From Flavobacterium sp. LMO8 (GTDB taxonomy: Bacteria > Bacteroidota > Bacteroidia > Flavobacteriales > Flavobacteriaceae): a DNA stretch of 64,000 nucleotides. A program made the translations under genes and the position numbers. The notes beneath the pieces were generated by a model. The model was not told where the DNA came from, did no database searches, and saw only the letters and a list, made by a program, of their open reading frames with translations. Of this stretch, positions 37,907-46,193 are shown piece by piece; the first letter of the stretch is position 1; each line of letters starts with the position of its first letter. The stretch lies in assembly GCF_009495755.1 (NCBI RefSeq), contig NZ_WIBJ01000008.1, forward strand, positions 37,852 to 101,851, written 5' to 3'.

Positions 37907-39463
37907 ATGATAGAAATAATAATAGGTATCTTAATAGGTATTGCAGGAGGTTTTGGAATCGCTAAATTTTTAGAGAAAAGTAATGTTTCTAACCTTATTA
38001 AAAACGCAAAAAAAGAAGCAGGTTCAATTTTAAAAGATGCAAAAGCTGAAGCTGAAGCTACTAAAAAAGAGAAAATCCTTCAAGCTAAAGAAAAGTTTTT
38101 AGAACTTAAAGCAGAACACGAACAAGTAATTTTAGCTAGAGATAAAAAAACAGCTGAAGCCGAAAAAAGAACTAGAGATAAAGAATCTCAAATTTCTAAC
38201 GAATTAGCTAAAGCAAAAAAAGTAAATGATGAAGCTGAAGCAAAAATCAATGAATACTCAACAAAAATTGAGCTTTTAGACAAAAAACAACAAGAAATAG
38301 ATAAACTTCACAAAAGTCAGGTAGAACAATTAGAGGTAATTTCTGGTTTATCGGCTGAGGAAGCTAAAGAACAATTGGTAGAAAGCTTAAAAGCGGAAGC
38401 CAAAACAAATGCTATGTCATTCATCCAAGATACGGTTGAAGAAGCAAAAATGACAGCACATCAAGAAGCTAAGAAAATCATCATTAGCACCATTCAACGT
38501 GTTGGTACTGAAGAAGCGGTAGAAAACTGTGTATCGGTATTTAACATTGAATCAGATGATGTAAAAGGTAGAATTATTGGTCGTGAAGGTCGTAACATTA
38601 GAGCACTGGAGGCTGCAACTGGAGTTGAAATCATTGTTGATGACACACCAGAAGCAATCATCTTATCTTGTTTTGATCCTGTAAGAAGAGAAATCGCTCG
38701 TTTGGCATTACACAAATTAGTAACCGACGGACGTATTCACCCAGCGCGTATTGAAGAAGTAGTAGCTAAAACAGCTAAACAAATCGACGAAGAAATCATT
38801 GAAACCGGAAAACGTACGGTAATTGATTTAGGAATACACGGATTACACCCTGAATTAATTAAAGTAGTAGGTAGAATGAAATACCGTTCATCATACGGAC
38901 AAAACTTGTTACAACACTCAAGAGAAGTAGCTAAGTTATGTGGTATCATGGCGGCTGAATTAGGATTAAACGTTAAATTAGCTAAAAGAGCTGGTTTATT
39001 ACACGATATTGGAAAAGTACCAGATACTGAAAGTGAATTACCTCACGCTATCTTAGGTATGCAATGGGCTGAGAAATATGGTGAAAAAGAAGAAGTTTGT
39101 AATGCAATTGGAGCTCACCACGACGAAATTGAAATGAAATCATTGATTTCTCCAATTATCCAAGTTTGTGATGCTATTTCTGGAGCTCGTCCTGGAGCAA
39201 GAAGACAAGTATTAGATTCTTATATCCAACGTTTGAAAGATTTAGAAGATATCGCTTTCGGATTCAACGGAGTGAAAAACGCTTATGCAATTCAAGCTGG
39301 TAGAGAATTACGTGTTATTGTAGAAAGTGAAAAAGTATCTGACGATGCAGCAGTAAACTTATCTTTTGATATTTCTCAAAAAATTCAAACTGAAATGACA
39401 TATCCTGGTCAAGTTAAAATCACGGTTATTCGTGAAACTAGAGCAGTGAATATTGCGAAATAG
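37907..39463 (+). CDS. rny: Ribonuclease Y
   Basis: A 518-residue membrane-bound endoribonuclease that starts mRNA decay. Seen: N-terminal anchor (about 1-22), long coiled coil (about 30-200), KH domain (about 207-270, with [22 protein letters not shown]), and the HD domain with LLHDIGKV and HHDEIE. The C-terminal region ends [18 protein letters not shown]. Length is normal. Follows the 6S RNA gene by about 22 nt; ends in a strong terminator. Confidence 0.96.
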   Translation: MIEIIIGILIGIAGGFGIAKFLEKSNVSNLIKNAKKEAGSILKDAKAEAEATKKEKILQAKEKFLELKAEHEQVILARDKKTAEAEKRTRDKESQISNELAKAKKVNDEAEAKINEYSTKIELLDKKQQEIDKLHKSQVEQLEVISGLSAEEAKEQLVESLKAEAKTNAMSFIQDTVEEAKMTAHQEAKKIIISTIQRVGTEEAVENCVSVFNIESDDVKGRIIGREGRNIRALEAATGVEIIVDDTPEAIILSCFDPVRREIARLALHKLVTDGRIHPARIEEVVAKTAKQIDEEIIETGKRTVIDLGIHGLHPELIKVVGRMKYRSSYGQNLLQHSREVAKLCGIMAAELGLNVKLAKRAGLLHDIGKVPDTESELPHAILGMQWAEKYGEKEEVCNAIGAHHDEIEMKSLISPIIQVCDAISGARPGARRQVLDSYIQRLKDLEDIAFGFNGVKNAYAIQAGRELRVIVESEKVSDDAAVNLSFDISQKIQTEMTYPGQVKITVIRETRAVNIAK

Positions 39464-39484
39464 AAATTAGGCTTTATGCAAAAC

Positions 39485-39521
39485 CAAAAAACCGTATTAA
39501 TTCATTTTAATACGGTTTTTT
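39485..39521 (+). terminator. Terminator of rny
   Basis: The long stem AACCGTATTAA/TTAATACGGTT with further A/T pairs is followed by T-rich sequence, 22 nt after the stop. Confidence 0.85.
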
Positions 39522-39530
39522 TATGCTCTT

Positions 39531-39665
39531 TTTTGTCATTCCGTTAGGCATATCTTTAATGAGTGATTAATGTTGTTTGTTTTCTAAACATATAATCATG
39601 CAAGTTTTATGTTAAACTTAATTCCGATTTAAAGTTCATAAAAGAGATGCTTGACAGCATGACAA
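39531..39665. repeat. Inverted pair of dispersed repeat units
   Basis: 39531-39556 (TTTGTCATTCCGTTAGGCAT plus ATCTTT) and the complement of 39640-39665 (TTTGTCATGCTGTCAAGCAT plus CTCTTT) differ at about 7 of 26 positions. They are diverged relatives of the units at 7010 and 30979. The rest of the 39522-39762 gap is AT-rich; it also has CTCTGTGTATCTCTGTGT near 39736, another word typical of such intergenic fillers. Confidence 0.5.
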
Positions 39666-39762
39666 ACTAAACGCTAAATCTATTAAACGTCCAAAGCTTT
39701 GGACTCTCTCTCTCAACACAAAGTATTTAAAAAAACTCTGTGTATCTCTGTGTAAAAAAAAA

Positions 39763-40662
39763 CTATTTCCTTGGATGATAATTATTCAAAACTTCCGACA
39801 AGAACTTTCTATCCAAATGCATGTACACTTCAGTTGTAGTAATAGATTCGTGACCGAGCATTAATTGTATCGAACGTAAATCGGCACCGTTTTCTAATAA
39901 ATGTGTTGCAAAAGAATGACGAAATGTATGCGGACTAATAGTTTTATTTAAATTGATTTTTACCGATAAATCTTTAATTATCGTAAAAACCATGGCACGT
40001 GTTAATTGTCTTCCTCTCCTATTTAAAAACAAAGTATCTTCATGACCTTTTTGTACTGGATAATGCACTCGAATTAAATTAACATACGTCGTTATATATT
40101 TAATGGTAGAACCTCCTACAGGCACAAAACGCTGTTTATTTCCTTTTCCGGTAATTTTAATAAAACCTTCTTCAAAAAATAAATCAGAAATCTTTAAACC
40201 CACTAACTCAGAAACACGTAAACCACAACTGTATAAGGTTTCTAACATAGCTCTGTTACGCTCACCTTCTGGCATTGATAAATCTATAGCAGAAATTAAC
40301 GCATCAATTTCCTCAGTTGCTAAAGTATCGGGTAATTTTCTACCTGTTTTGGGAACTTCTATTAATTCTAGCGGTGTATCTTGCCGATAATCCTCAAAAA
40401 CTAAGTAATTAAAAAAGCTCTTTAATCCTGAAATGACTCGTGATTGACTTCGAGCATTGACTTTTGATGAAATTTCGTAAATGAATTGCTGAATGGTTTC
40501 CTCTGAAATAAGAATTGGTGAAACGGCAATATCGTGCTGGTTTAAGAACAAAACTAATTTTTCAATATCAAACGTATAATTTTCTATGGTGTTCTTAGAA
40601 AGACCACGTTCTAACCGCAGGTAATTTTGATATTCTTTAATGTAGGATTGCCAAGTGCTCAT
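39763..40662 (-). CDS. xerD: Tyrosine recombinase XerD
   Basis: A 299-residue site-specific recombinase resolving chromosome dimers at dif with XerC. The catalytic set is complete: R149 (CGLRVSEL), K173 or K176 (TGKGNKQR), H245 and R248 (HTFRHSF), H271 (LGHE), Y280 (TTTEVYMHLD). N-terminal SAM-like core-binding domain about 5-90. Length and full conservation argue for the housekeeping XerC/D type rather than an element integrase, and no element is adjacent. Confidence 0.93.
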   Translation of the reverse strand: MSTWQSYIKEYQNYLRLERGLSKNTIENYTFDIEKLVLFLNQHDIAVSPILISEETIQQFIYEISSKVNARSQSRVISGLKSFFNYLVFEDYRQDTPLELIEVPKTGRKLPDTLATEEIDALISAIDLSMPEGERNRAMLETLYSCGLRVSELVGLKISDLFFEEGFIKITGKGNKQRFVPVGGSTIKYITTYVNLIRVHYPVQKGHEDTLFLNRRGRQLTRAMVFTIIKDLSVKINLNKTISPHTFRHSFATHLLENGADLRSIQLMLGHESITTTEVYMHLDRKFLSEVLNNYHPRK

Positions 40663-40690
40663 ATTTCAAATGTAGGCAAATTATAGAAAC

Positions 40691-40719
40691 AAAAAAAATC
40701 CCGCCGAAGCGGGATTTTT
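40691..40719 (-). terminator. Terminator of the outer-membrane protein gene
   Basis: The GC-rich stem TCCCGC/GCGGGA with a CGAA tetraloop and an eight-T run on the minus strand; ends about 28 nt before xerD. Confidence 0.85.
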
Positions 40720-40738
40720 GACTTATTTGTTTTACAAA

Positions 40739-41389
40739 TTAGAATTTGTAAGTTAAACCAAATTGTGCAGCTGAGAAAAAGTTATTGAAAACATTGAAGT
40801 TTCCGTTTAACTCAGTTGTTTTAGTTTCTCCACCACCTGGGAATTCTGATTTACCAGATTGGAAAGATAATACATCAGCTAAACCAAAGTTGATAGCCAT
40901 TTTAGGAGTAACAAAGTACTGAATACCTAAATCAATTCCTAAACCGAAGTTAGAATCTTTTTGAGTTTCAACTCCATTAGTTTCCCATTTTCTTGAACCA
41001 AAACCTAAACCAGCTTCAGTATAAGTTTTGAATCTTTGTCCTAAATCTAAGAAATAGTAACGAGCAAAAACACCAGCACCAAAATTGTTTGATGTTGACT
41101 CATCAGATCCACCTGGGGAAGACTCTTCTAATTTAGAAGAACCAACTCCTAATTCTACTCCTAAAGCAATTTTGTCAGTTAAAAAATAACCTGCTTTTGG
41201 ATTGAAGTTGAAGCTATTTGCAGTGTCTTCAAAACCATTACCTAAATCTTCTTTCACTGTACTGAAATTGATGTTACCTTCTACGAACATATCACCTTTT
41301 GCAAAACCAAATGTTTTTGCTTCTTCTTCTTGTGCGTTAGCAAAACCGAAAGCCAATAATGCTACAGCAGATAATAAAACTTTTTTCAT
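40739..41389 (-). CDS. Outer-membrane beta-barrel protein
   Basis: A 216-residue barrel: signal peptide MKKVLLSAVALLAFGFANAQ, then alternating strands (GYFLTDKIALGVELGVG, GAGVFARYYFLDLG, KTYTEAGLGFGSRKW, FGLGIDLGIQYF) and a terminal aromatic FSAAQFGLTYKF, the usual barrel-assembly signal. It resembles the OmpW/OprF-like small porins of Bacteroidota; function unknown. Likely highly expressed: good promoter, leader of about 20 nt and a strong terminator. Confidence 0.85.
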   Translation of the reverse strand: MKKVLLSAVALLAFGFANAQEEEAKTFGFAKGDMFVEGNINFSTVKEDLGNGFEDTANSFNFNPKAGYFLTDKIALGVELGVGSSKLEESSPGGSDESTSNNFGAGVFARYYFLDLGQRFKTYTEAGLGFGSRKWETNGVETQKDSNFGLGIDLGIQYFVTPKMAINFGLADVLSFQSGKSEFPGGGETKTTELNGNFNVFNNFFSAAQFGLTYKF

Positions 41390-41417
41390 GTTTAGTTTAA
41401 ATTTAAAGTTAATGAGG

Positions 41418-41452
41418 CAAATTTATAGCATTTTTCTACATAAAATAACAAA
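41418..41452 (-). promoter_or_regulatory. Promoter of the outer-membrane protein gene
   Basis: On the minus strand TTTG (41449-41452), a 23-nt spacer and TAAATTTG (41418-41425), both perfect elements; the spacer is at the long end of the accepted range. Confidence 0.6.
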
Positions 41453-41694
41453 TTTTGTTATGTTATTAACAATTTTATTAACAAGTAAAATAGATAATGT
41501 TCATAATCAACAAGTTAAAACTTCAATAAATGAAAAATTTAAACTTTTTTTAATAAATAAATCAAGCCAAAAAAAAATAAAAAAAAACACAAACCACTAA
41601 CAATCAATACATTCCAAAAAACGTTAAAATATGCATTTCATCGATAATTATACTAAAAAGCGCTAGTAAGTGTTACTCAATAAAACAATTCAAT
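41453..41694. other. AT-rich intergenic stretch between divergent barrel genes
   Basis: This completes the only gap of about 300 bases without a gene (41390-41694). It is very AT-rich, with long A-runs near 41568-41592. Apart from the minus-strand promoter I see no clear TAnnTTTG for the plus-strand gene, no RNA fold and no conserved reading frame. Confidence 0.4.
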
Positions 41695-42249
41695 ATGAAA
41701 AGAACAATTGCAACATTGATTTTACTGGTTCTAGGAACTGGTTTATCAAAGGCTCAAATGCTAAAATTTGGTGTAAAAGGTGGTGTTAATTTTGCCAACT
41801 ATACTGGTGGAGAAATTTCGGGTGTAGATTTTAAAACCATTACTAGTTATCATGCTGGCGTAGTAATGGAATTAAAAGTGTTTGAAAACTTTGCTCTTCA
41901 ACCTGAACTTTTATATTCGACACAAGGCTCAGAATTGGAAGGTTTTGGCGAACAAGTTAAAAATGAGTTGGGTTATTTATCACTACCGGTTCTTGCTAAA
42001 TTTTATTTAACTTCTAACAAACTTAGTTTAGAACTGGGTCCACAAGCTTCCTTTTTAGTTAGCGAACGAAACGAAGTGGACGCAAACGACACTAATTCGT
42101 TCGACTTTGGAATTGCAGGTGGTTTAAGTTATAAAATTACCAAAGGCTTATTTGTTTCAGGCCGATATGTTGCGGGGTTAACAGAAGCAAAAAAAGATGC
42201 AGATGTTAAAAACTCTGTAATTCAATTTTCATTAGGCTATATGTTTTAA
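41695..42249 (+). CDS. PorT-like outer-membrane beta-barrel protein
   Basis: A 184-residue barrel with signal peptide (about 1-20, ending SKAQ) and the family start LKFGVKGGVNFANYTG. Strands LQPELLYSTQGSE, LGYLSLPVLAKFYL and LSLELGPQASFLV follow; it ends VIQFSLGYMF. This is the porin/PorT-like family (outer membrane protein beta-barrel domain) common in Bacteroidota; it is not PorT itself as far as I can tell. Monocistronic with a terminator. Confidence 0.85.
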   Translation: MKRTIATLILLVLGTGLSKAQMLKFGVKGGVNFANYTGGEISGVDFKTITSYHAGVVMELKVFENFALQPELLYSTQGSELEGFGEQVKNELGYLSLPVLAKFYLTSNKLSLELGPQASFLVSERNEVDANDTNSFDFGIAGGLSYKITKGLFVSGRYVAGLTEAKKDADVKNSVIQFSLGYMF

Positions 42250-42273
42250 TGCTAAAATTCACAATATTTTATT

Positions 42274-42305
42274 AAAACCATTCTCAAAAAAGAATGGTTT
42301 TTTTA
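42274..42305 (+). terminator. Terminator of the PorT-like gene
   Basis: The 10-bp stem AAACCATTCT/AGAATGGTTT with a 6-nt loop, followed by TTTT. It ends about 20 nt before aroQ. Confidence 0.82.
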
Positions 42306-42325
42306 CTTTTACAAAAACAATCTAC

Positions 42326-42739
42326 ATGAAAATTATCATAATAAATGGTCCAAATCTTAATCTGTTAGGAAAAAGAGAACCCGAAGTATATGGAAATGAA
42401 ACATTTGAATCGTATTTCGAAAAGTTACAAATTCAGTTTCCAACTCTAACATTAGACTATTTTCAAAGTAATATTGAAGGAGAAATCATTTCTAAAATTC
42501 AGGAAGTTGGTTTCACTTATAATGGTATCGTTCTAAATGCTGGTGCTTACACACATACTTCTATAGGAATTGGCGATGCAGTTAAAGCGATTACTACTCC
42601 AGTTATAGAAGTTCATATTTCCAATACATTTTCTAGAGAATCTTTTCGTCATCAATCGTATATCTCGCCAAATGCTAAAGGTGTAATTATTGGTTTTGGA
42701 TTGCAGAGTTATGAATTAGCTATACATTCCTTTCTTTAA
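42326..42739 (+). CDS. aroQ: 3-dehydroquinate dehydratase, type II
   Basis: A 137-residue type II enzyme of the shikimate pathway. Seen: IINGPNLNLLGKREPEVYG at the start, FQSNIEGEIISKIQE, NAGAYTHTSIGIGDAV, and VEVHISN-like EVHISNTFSRESFRH with the active-site His and the lid Arg/Tyr region present. Length is slightly short of the family's 140-150. Confidence 0.94.
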   Translation: MKIIIINGPNLNLLGKREPEVYGNETFESYFEKLQIQFPTLTLDYFQSNIEGEIISKIQEVGFTYNGIVLNAGAYTHTSIGIGDAVKAITTPVIEVHISNTFSRESFRHQSYISPNAKGVIIGFGLQSYELAIHSFL

Positions 42740-42743
42740 TTTT

Positions 42744-42788
42744 AACGCAAAGAGCCGCTAAGTTTTTTCGCAAAGCTCGCAAAATCAA
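42744..42788 (+). repeat. Degenerate ACGCAAAG-type intergenic repeat
   Basis: The words ACGCAAAGAGCCGCTAAG and CGCAAAGCTCGCAAA stand between aroQ and the DUF5686 gene. Such CGCAAAG arrays occur widely between Bacteroidota genes; role unknown. Confidence 0.4.
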
Positions 42789-42841
42789 ATAAAGTTTAAA
42801 TTGTAAAACATTTTTTTCGTAGTGTAATAAAAACTAACAAC

Positions 42842-45307
42842 ATGAAACAACAAATTACGATATTCTTATTATTTTTAACTTCTATCACCTTTGCTCAAAT
42901 AAAAGGAACTATTAAAGATAAAGATGGAAATCCGCTTGCGTTTGTAAACATATATATAGAGAACACCTATATAGGTACAACTTCAAATGAACATGGAAAG
43001 TATGAATTGAATACTACCGAGAAGAATAATGTGCATTTGATTTTTCAGTATTTAGGATTTAAAACTCAGAAACACATTTTAAACATCACTAGTTTTCCAT
43101 ATGAATTTGATGTCATGTTAATGGAAGAAGATTTTCAGCTGAAAGAAGTTGTGGTTGTAAATGGTGAAAATCCTGCGAACGAAATTATCCGAAACGCTAT
43201 TAAAAGTAAAAAGAAGAATGCCGCTAAAACTGATAAATTTGAAGCCGATTTTTATTCGAGAGGAATTTTTAGAGCAAAAGATATTCCTAAGAAATTCATG
43301 GGCGTTGAAATTGGTGATTTAGAGGGCAACTTAGATTCTACAAGAAGTGGAATTATTTATCAATCGGAAACCGTTTCTAAAATTAAATTTCAAAAACCGG
43401 ATGATTTAAAAGAAGAAATTATAGCTTCTAAAATTGCCGGTAATGATAACGGATTTAGTTACAATACTGCGCTAAAGACAAATTATGATTTTTACGACAA
43501 CTACGTTGAGTTTAACATTAACATGGTTTCTCCTATTGCCGATAATGCTTTTAATTATTACAAATACAAATTAGAAAGCACTTTTTATAACGAAAGTAAC
43601 CAATTAATCAATAAAATTTTAGTTACTCCAAAACGCGACAAAGAGCCTGTTTTTGAAGGTTACATTTATATCGTAGAAGACACTTGGGCAATTTACGGAA
43701 TTGATTTAGACATTAAAGGCTATCGAATGCAACAGCCAATTCTTGAAACCATGAAGGTAACACAAAGTTTTAGTTACAATTCAGATAATAAAATTTGGGC
43801 AAAAAACATTCAAACATTAGACTTTAAAGCAGGACTTTTCGGGATGAAATTTGACGGAAAGTTTACGTATGTATTTACTAATTACAACTTCAAAGATGCT
43901 TTTGAAAAGAAAACTTTTGGTAAAGAAGTAGTCACTTTTGCTGAAAACGCTAATAAAAAAGAAGAAAACTATTGGAATGAATTCAGACCCGTTCCATTAA
44001 CTGAAGAAGAAACAACAAATTATATTAAAAAAGACAGTTTACAAACTTTAAGAAAATCGCAAGTTTATTTAGATTCGGTAGATGCAAAAGGGAATAAATT
44101 TAAGTTGTTGAAGATTATAACTGGTTACACTTATAAAAATTCGTTCAAAAATTGGAGCTTTAATTACCAAGGCCTTACCAATTTGAGCTCTTTAAGTTTT
44201 AATACGGTTCAAGGTTATAGTTTAGATAGTGGATTTTCTTTTAGAAAATGGAATGATGAAACTGGAAAATACACATCAATTTCATCTGTTTTTAATTATG
44301 GTTTTGCCGAAGAAAGATTACGTGTAAAAGGTAATTTTTATCACCGATTTAACAACATAAATAACGCGTACATTAGTATAAATGGTGGAAGCGCTATTAG
44401 TCAGTTCAATCCAAATGAACCAATAAGTAATTTAGTAAATTCTGTAGCAACATTATTCTTTAAAAACAATTACATGAAATTGTACAATAAAGAATTTGCC
44501 GAAATTAATTACGGAAGAGAAGTTACTAATGGTGTTTTTGCTTCAGGGAAATTGTTGTACGAAAACCGAAGAGCGTTATTCAACAACACCGATTATACTA
44601 TGATTAAAAATGATGATTTGTATTTTTCGAATGATCCGCTGCAACCAAATAATTATACTTCGGTACCTTTTGAAAAGCATCATATTATGAAAGCGAGTTT
44701 AGGAACTCGTATTCGCTTTGGTCAAAAATACATTTCGCGTCCTGATGGAAAGGTTAACATTCAAAACGATAATTATCCTATTTTGAGTTTCTATTACGAA
44801 AAAGCATTTGGAGCTTCAAACAGTAATTATCATTATGATTTAATCAGCGGAACAGTTGATTACAATAAAACTATAGGTAACAAAGGCGATTTTGGCTTAC
44901 GTTTTAAAGCAGGAAAATTCTTTAATGCCGATAATATTTCGTTTGTAGATTATAAACACTTCAACGGAAATCAAACGTATGTAAACTTGTTGAACAATTC
45001 ATTGAACTCTTTTAATTTACTACCTTATTATAGTCACTCTACAAATGATTCGTATTTAGAAACCCATATTGAGCACAATTTTAAAGGCTACATTATGAAT
45101 AAGATTCCGTTGTTGAACAAACTACAGTGGAATTTAATTGGAGGTTTTCATCAGTTGAACATTCCAAATATGAAACCTTATCAAGAATTTACAATTGGAT
45201 TTGATAATATTGGTTTTGGAAAATTTAGATTCTTACGAGTTGATTATGTAAGAAGTTACCAAAACGGTTTTCAAGGTGATGGCGTAATGTTTGGCTTGAA
45301 ATTCTAA
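42842..45307 (+). CDS. DUF5686 / carboxypeptidase-regulatory-like outer-membrane protein
   Basis: An 821-residue protein: signal peptide (about 1-18), carboxypeptidase regulatory-like domain (about 20-95, IKGTIKDKDGNPLAFVNIYIE), then the DUF5686 region (from about 110, NGENPANEIIRNAIKSKKKN) and a barrel-like C-terminal half ending RSYQNGFQGDGVMFGLKF. Such proteins sit in the outer membrane of Bacteroidota; function unknown. It has no TonB plug, so it is not a receptor of the classical type. Confidence 0.86.
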   Translation: MKQQITIFLLFLTSITFAQIKGTIKDKDGNPLAFVNIYIENTYIGTTSNEHGKYELNTTEKNNVHLIFQYLGFKTQKHILNITSFPYEFDVMLMEEDFQLKEVVVVNGENPANEIIRNAIKSKKKNAAKTDKFEADFYSRGIFRAKDIPKKFMGVEIGDLEGNLDSTRSGIIYQSETVSKIKFQKPDDLKEEIIASKIAGNDNGFSYNTALKTNYDFYDNYVEFNINMVSPIADNAFNYYKYKLESTFYNESNQLINKILVTPKRDKEPVFEGYIYIVEDTWAIYGIDLDIKGYRMQQPILETMKVTQSFSYNSDNKIWAKNIQTLDFKAGLFGMKFDGKFTYVFTNYNFKDAFEKKTFGKEVVTFAENANKKEENYWNEFRPVPLTEEETTNYIKKDSLQTLRKSQVYLDSVDAKGNKFKLLKIITGYTYKNSFKNWSFNYQGLTNLSSLSFNTVQGYSLDSGFSFRKWNDETGKYTSISSVFNYGFAEERLRVKGNFYHRFNNINNAYISINGGSAISQFNPNEPISNLVNSVATLFFKNNYMKLYNKEFAEINYGREVTNGVFASGKLLYENRRALFNNTDYTMIKNDDLYFSNDPLQPNNYTSVPFEKHHIMKASLGTRIRFGQKYISRPDGKVNIQNDNYPILSFYYEKAFGASNSNYHYDLISGTVDYNKTIGNKGDFGLRFKAGKFFNADNISFVDYKHFNGNQTYVNLLNNSLNSFNLLPYYSHSTNDSYLETHIEHNFKGYIMNKIPLLNKLQWNLIGGFHQLNIPNMKPYQEFTIGFDNIGFGKFRFLRVDYVRSYQNGFQGDGVMFGLKF

Positions 45308-45314
45308 AATAACT

Positions 45315-45346
45315 AGAAGCACTTCAATAAAAGAAGTGCTTTTTTA
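45315..45346. terminator. Terminator between DUF5686 gene and the TauE-like gene
   Basis: The stem AAGCACTTC/GAAGTGCTT with a 7-nt loop and T-run on the plus strand; it overlaps the stop of the convergent TauE-like gene. Confidence 0.82.
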
Positions 45347-46111
45347 TTTAAAAAACACATCATAACCAAAACGAAGCAACGCCAATCCTACTACAATTAA
45401 AAAGAAAATTCGAATAAATCCGTTGCCTTTTGAAATGGCTAATCTTGCGCCTAACCACGAACCGGTAACATTACAAATTGCCATAGGAATAGCAATTGTC
45501 CATATGATTTTTCCTTTTAAAACGAATAAAGTTATGGAACCAATGTTTGTTGCCAAGTTGACTAGTTTCGCATAGATATTCGCTTTTAAAAAATCGAAAC
45601 CAAGTATAGCGATAAACGCCATAATCAATAAACTTCCTGTTCCAGGTCCGATGAATCCATCGTAAAAGCCTAAAAAAACAGCAATTATAATTCCGTAAAG
45701 GTAGGTTTGCTTTTGAGTCAGTTTATCGATTTGAAATTGTCCGAAATCTTTCTTAAAATACGAATAAACTAAAAGCAAAATTAAAACCACAAAAAGTAAG
45801 GGTTTCATGAAATCGTTTTGCATTACGTTAAGTAAGCTGGAACCTAAATAAGCAAATGAGAAAGAAACAATTGCTAATACTAAAAACAACTTCCAATTCA
45901 CTTTTGCCGATTTCAAATAGTGATAGGTTGCCATACTCGTTCCACTGAAACCTGGAATTTTTAACGTTCCAATAATGGATGCAACTGGTAAATTAGGCAA
46001 CAAAATTAAAGCTACTGGTGTTTGAATTAGGCCTCCGCCACCAACAATAGCATCTATAAAACCAGCTACAAAGGAAGCAATGCAGAGAAAAATTATGATG
46101 TAGGTTTCCAT
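45344..46111 (-). CDS. TauE/SafE-family (TSUP) membrane transporter
   Basis: A 255-residue protein with about eight hydrophobic segments, GFIDAIVGGGGLIQTPVAL near the start and GFYDGFIGPGTGSLLIMAF in the middle, the two inverted-repeat signatures of the TSUP family. Members export sulfite, sulfoacetate or related organic acids; substrate here unknown. Followed by no same-strand partner. Confidence 0.9.
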   Translation of the reverse strand: METYIIIFLCIASFVAGFIDAIVGGGGLIQTPVALILLPNLPVASIIGTLKIPGFSGTSMATYHYLKSAKVNWKLFLVLAIVSFSFAYLGSSLLNVMQNDFMKPLLFVVLILLLVYSYFKKDFGQFQIDKLTQKQTYLYGIIIAVFLGFYDGFIGPGTGSLLIMAFIAILGFDFLKANIYAKLVNLATNIGSITLFVLKGKIIWTIAIPMAICNVTGSWLGARLAISKGNGFIRIFFLIVVGLALLRFGYDVFFK

Positions 46112-46136
46112 TTTTAGTAATCAGTGGTCAGTTTTT

Positions 46137-46184
46137 AGTGTTCAGTAATACAACAGTCTAACTGCTAACTTATTACTGAACACT
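46137..46184. repeat. 14-bp inverted repeat between TauE-like gene and murA
   Basis: AGTGTTCAGTAATA (46137-46150) and TATTACTGAACACT (46171-46184) are perfectly complementary with a 20-nt loop. Related words (CAGTGGTCAG, TTCAATGTTCAGT) occur here and in the yidC/pyrG gap near 4210. Confidence 0.55.
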
Positions 46185-46193
46185 GAGCACGAA

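Noticed and set aside
39763..40662. Integrase of a mobile element
   Set aside because: Length, complete catalytic set and lack of element genes or attachment repeats fit housekeeping XerD.
41202..41600. Plus-strand reading frame of 132 codons across the barrel gene start
   Set aside because: Antisense shadow of the outer-membrane protein gene plus AT-rich spacer; no signal of coding.
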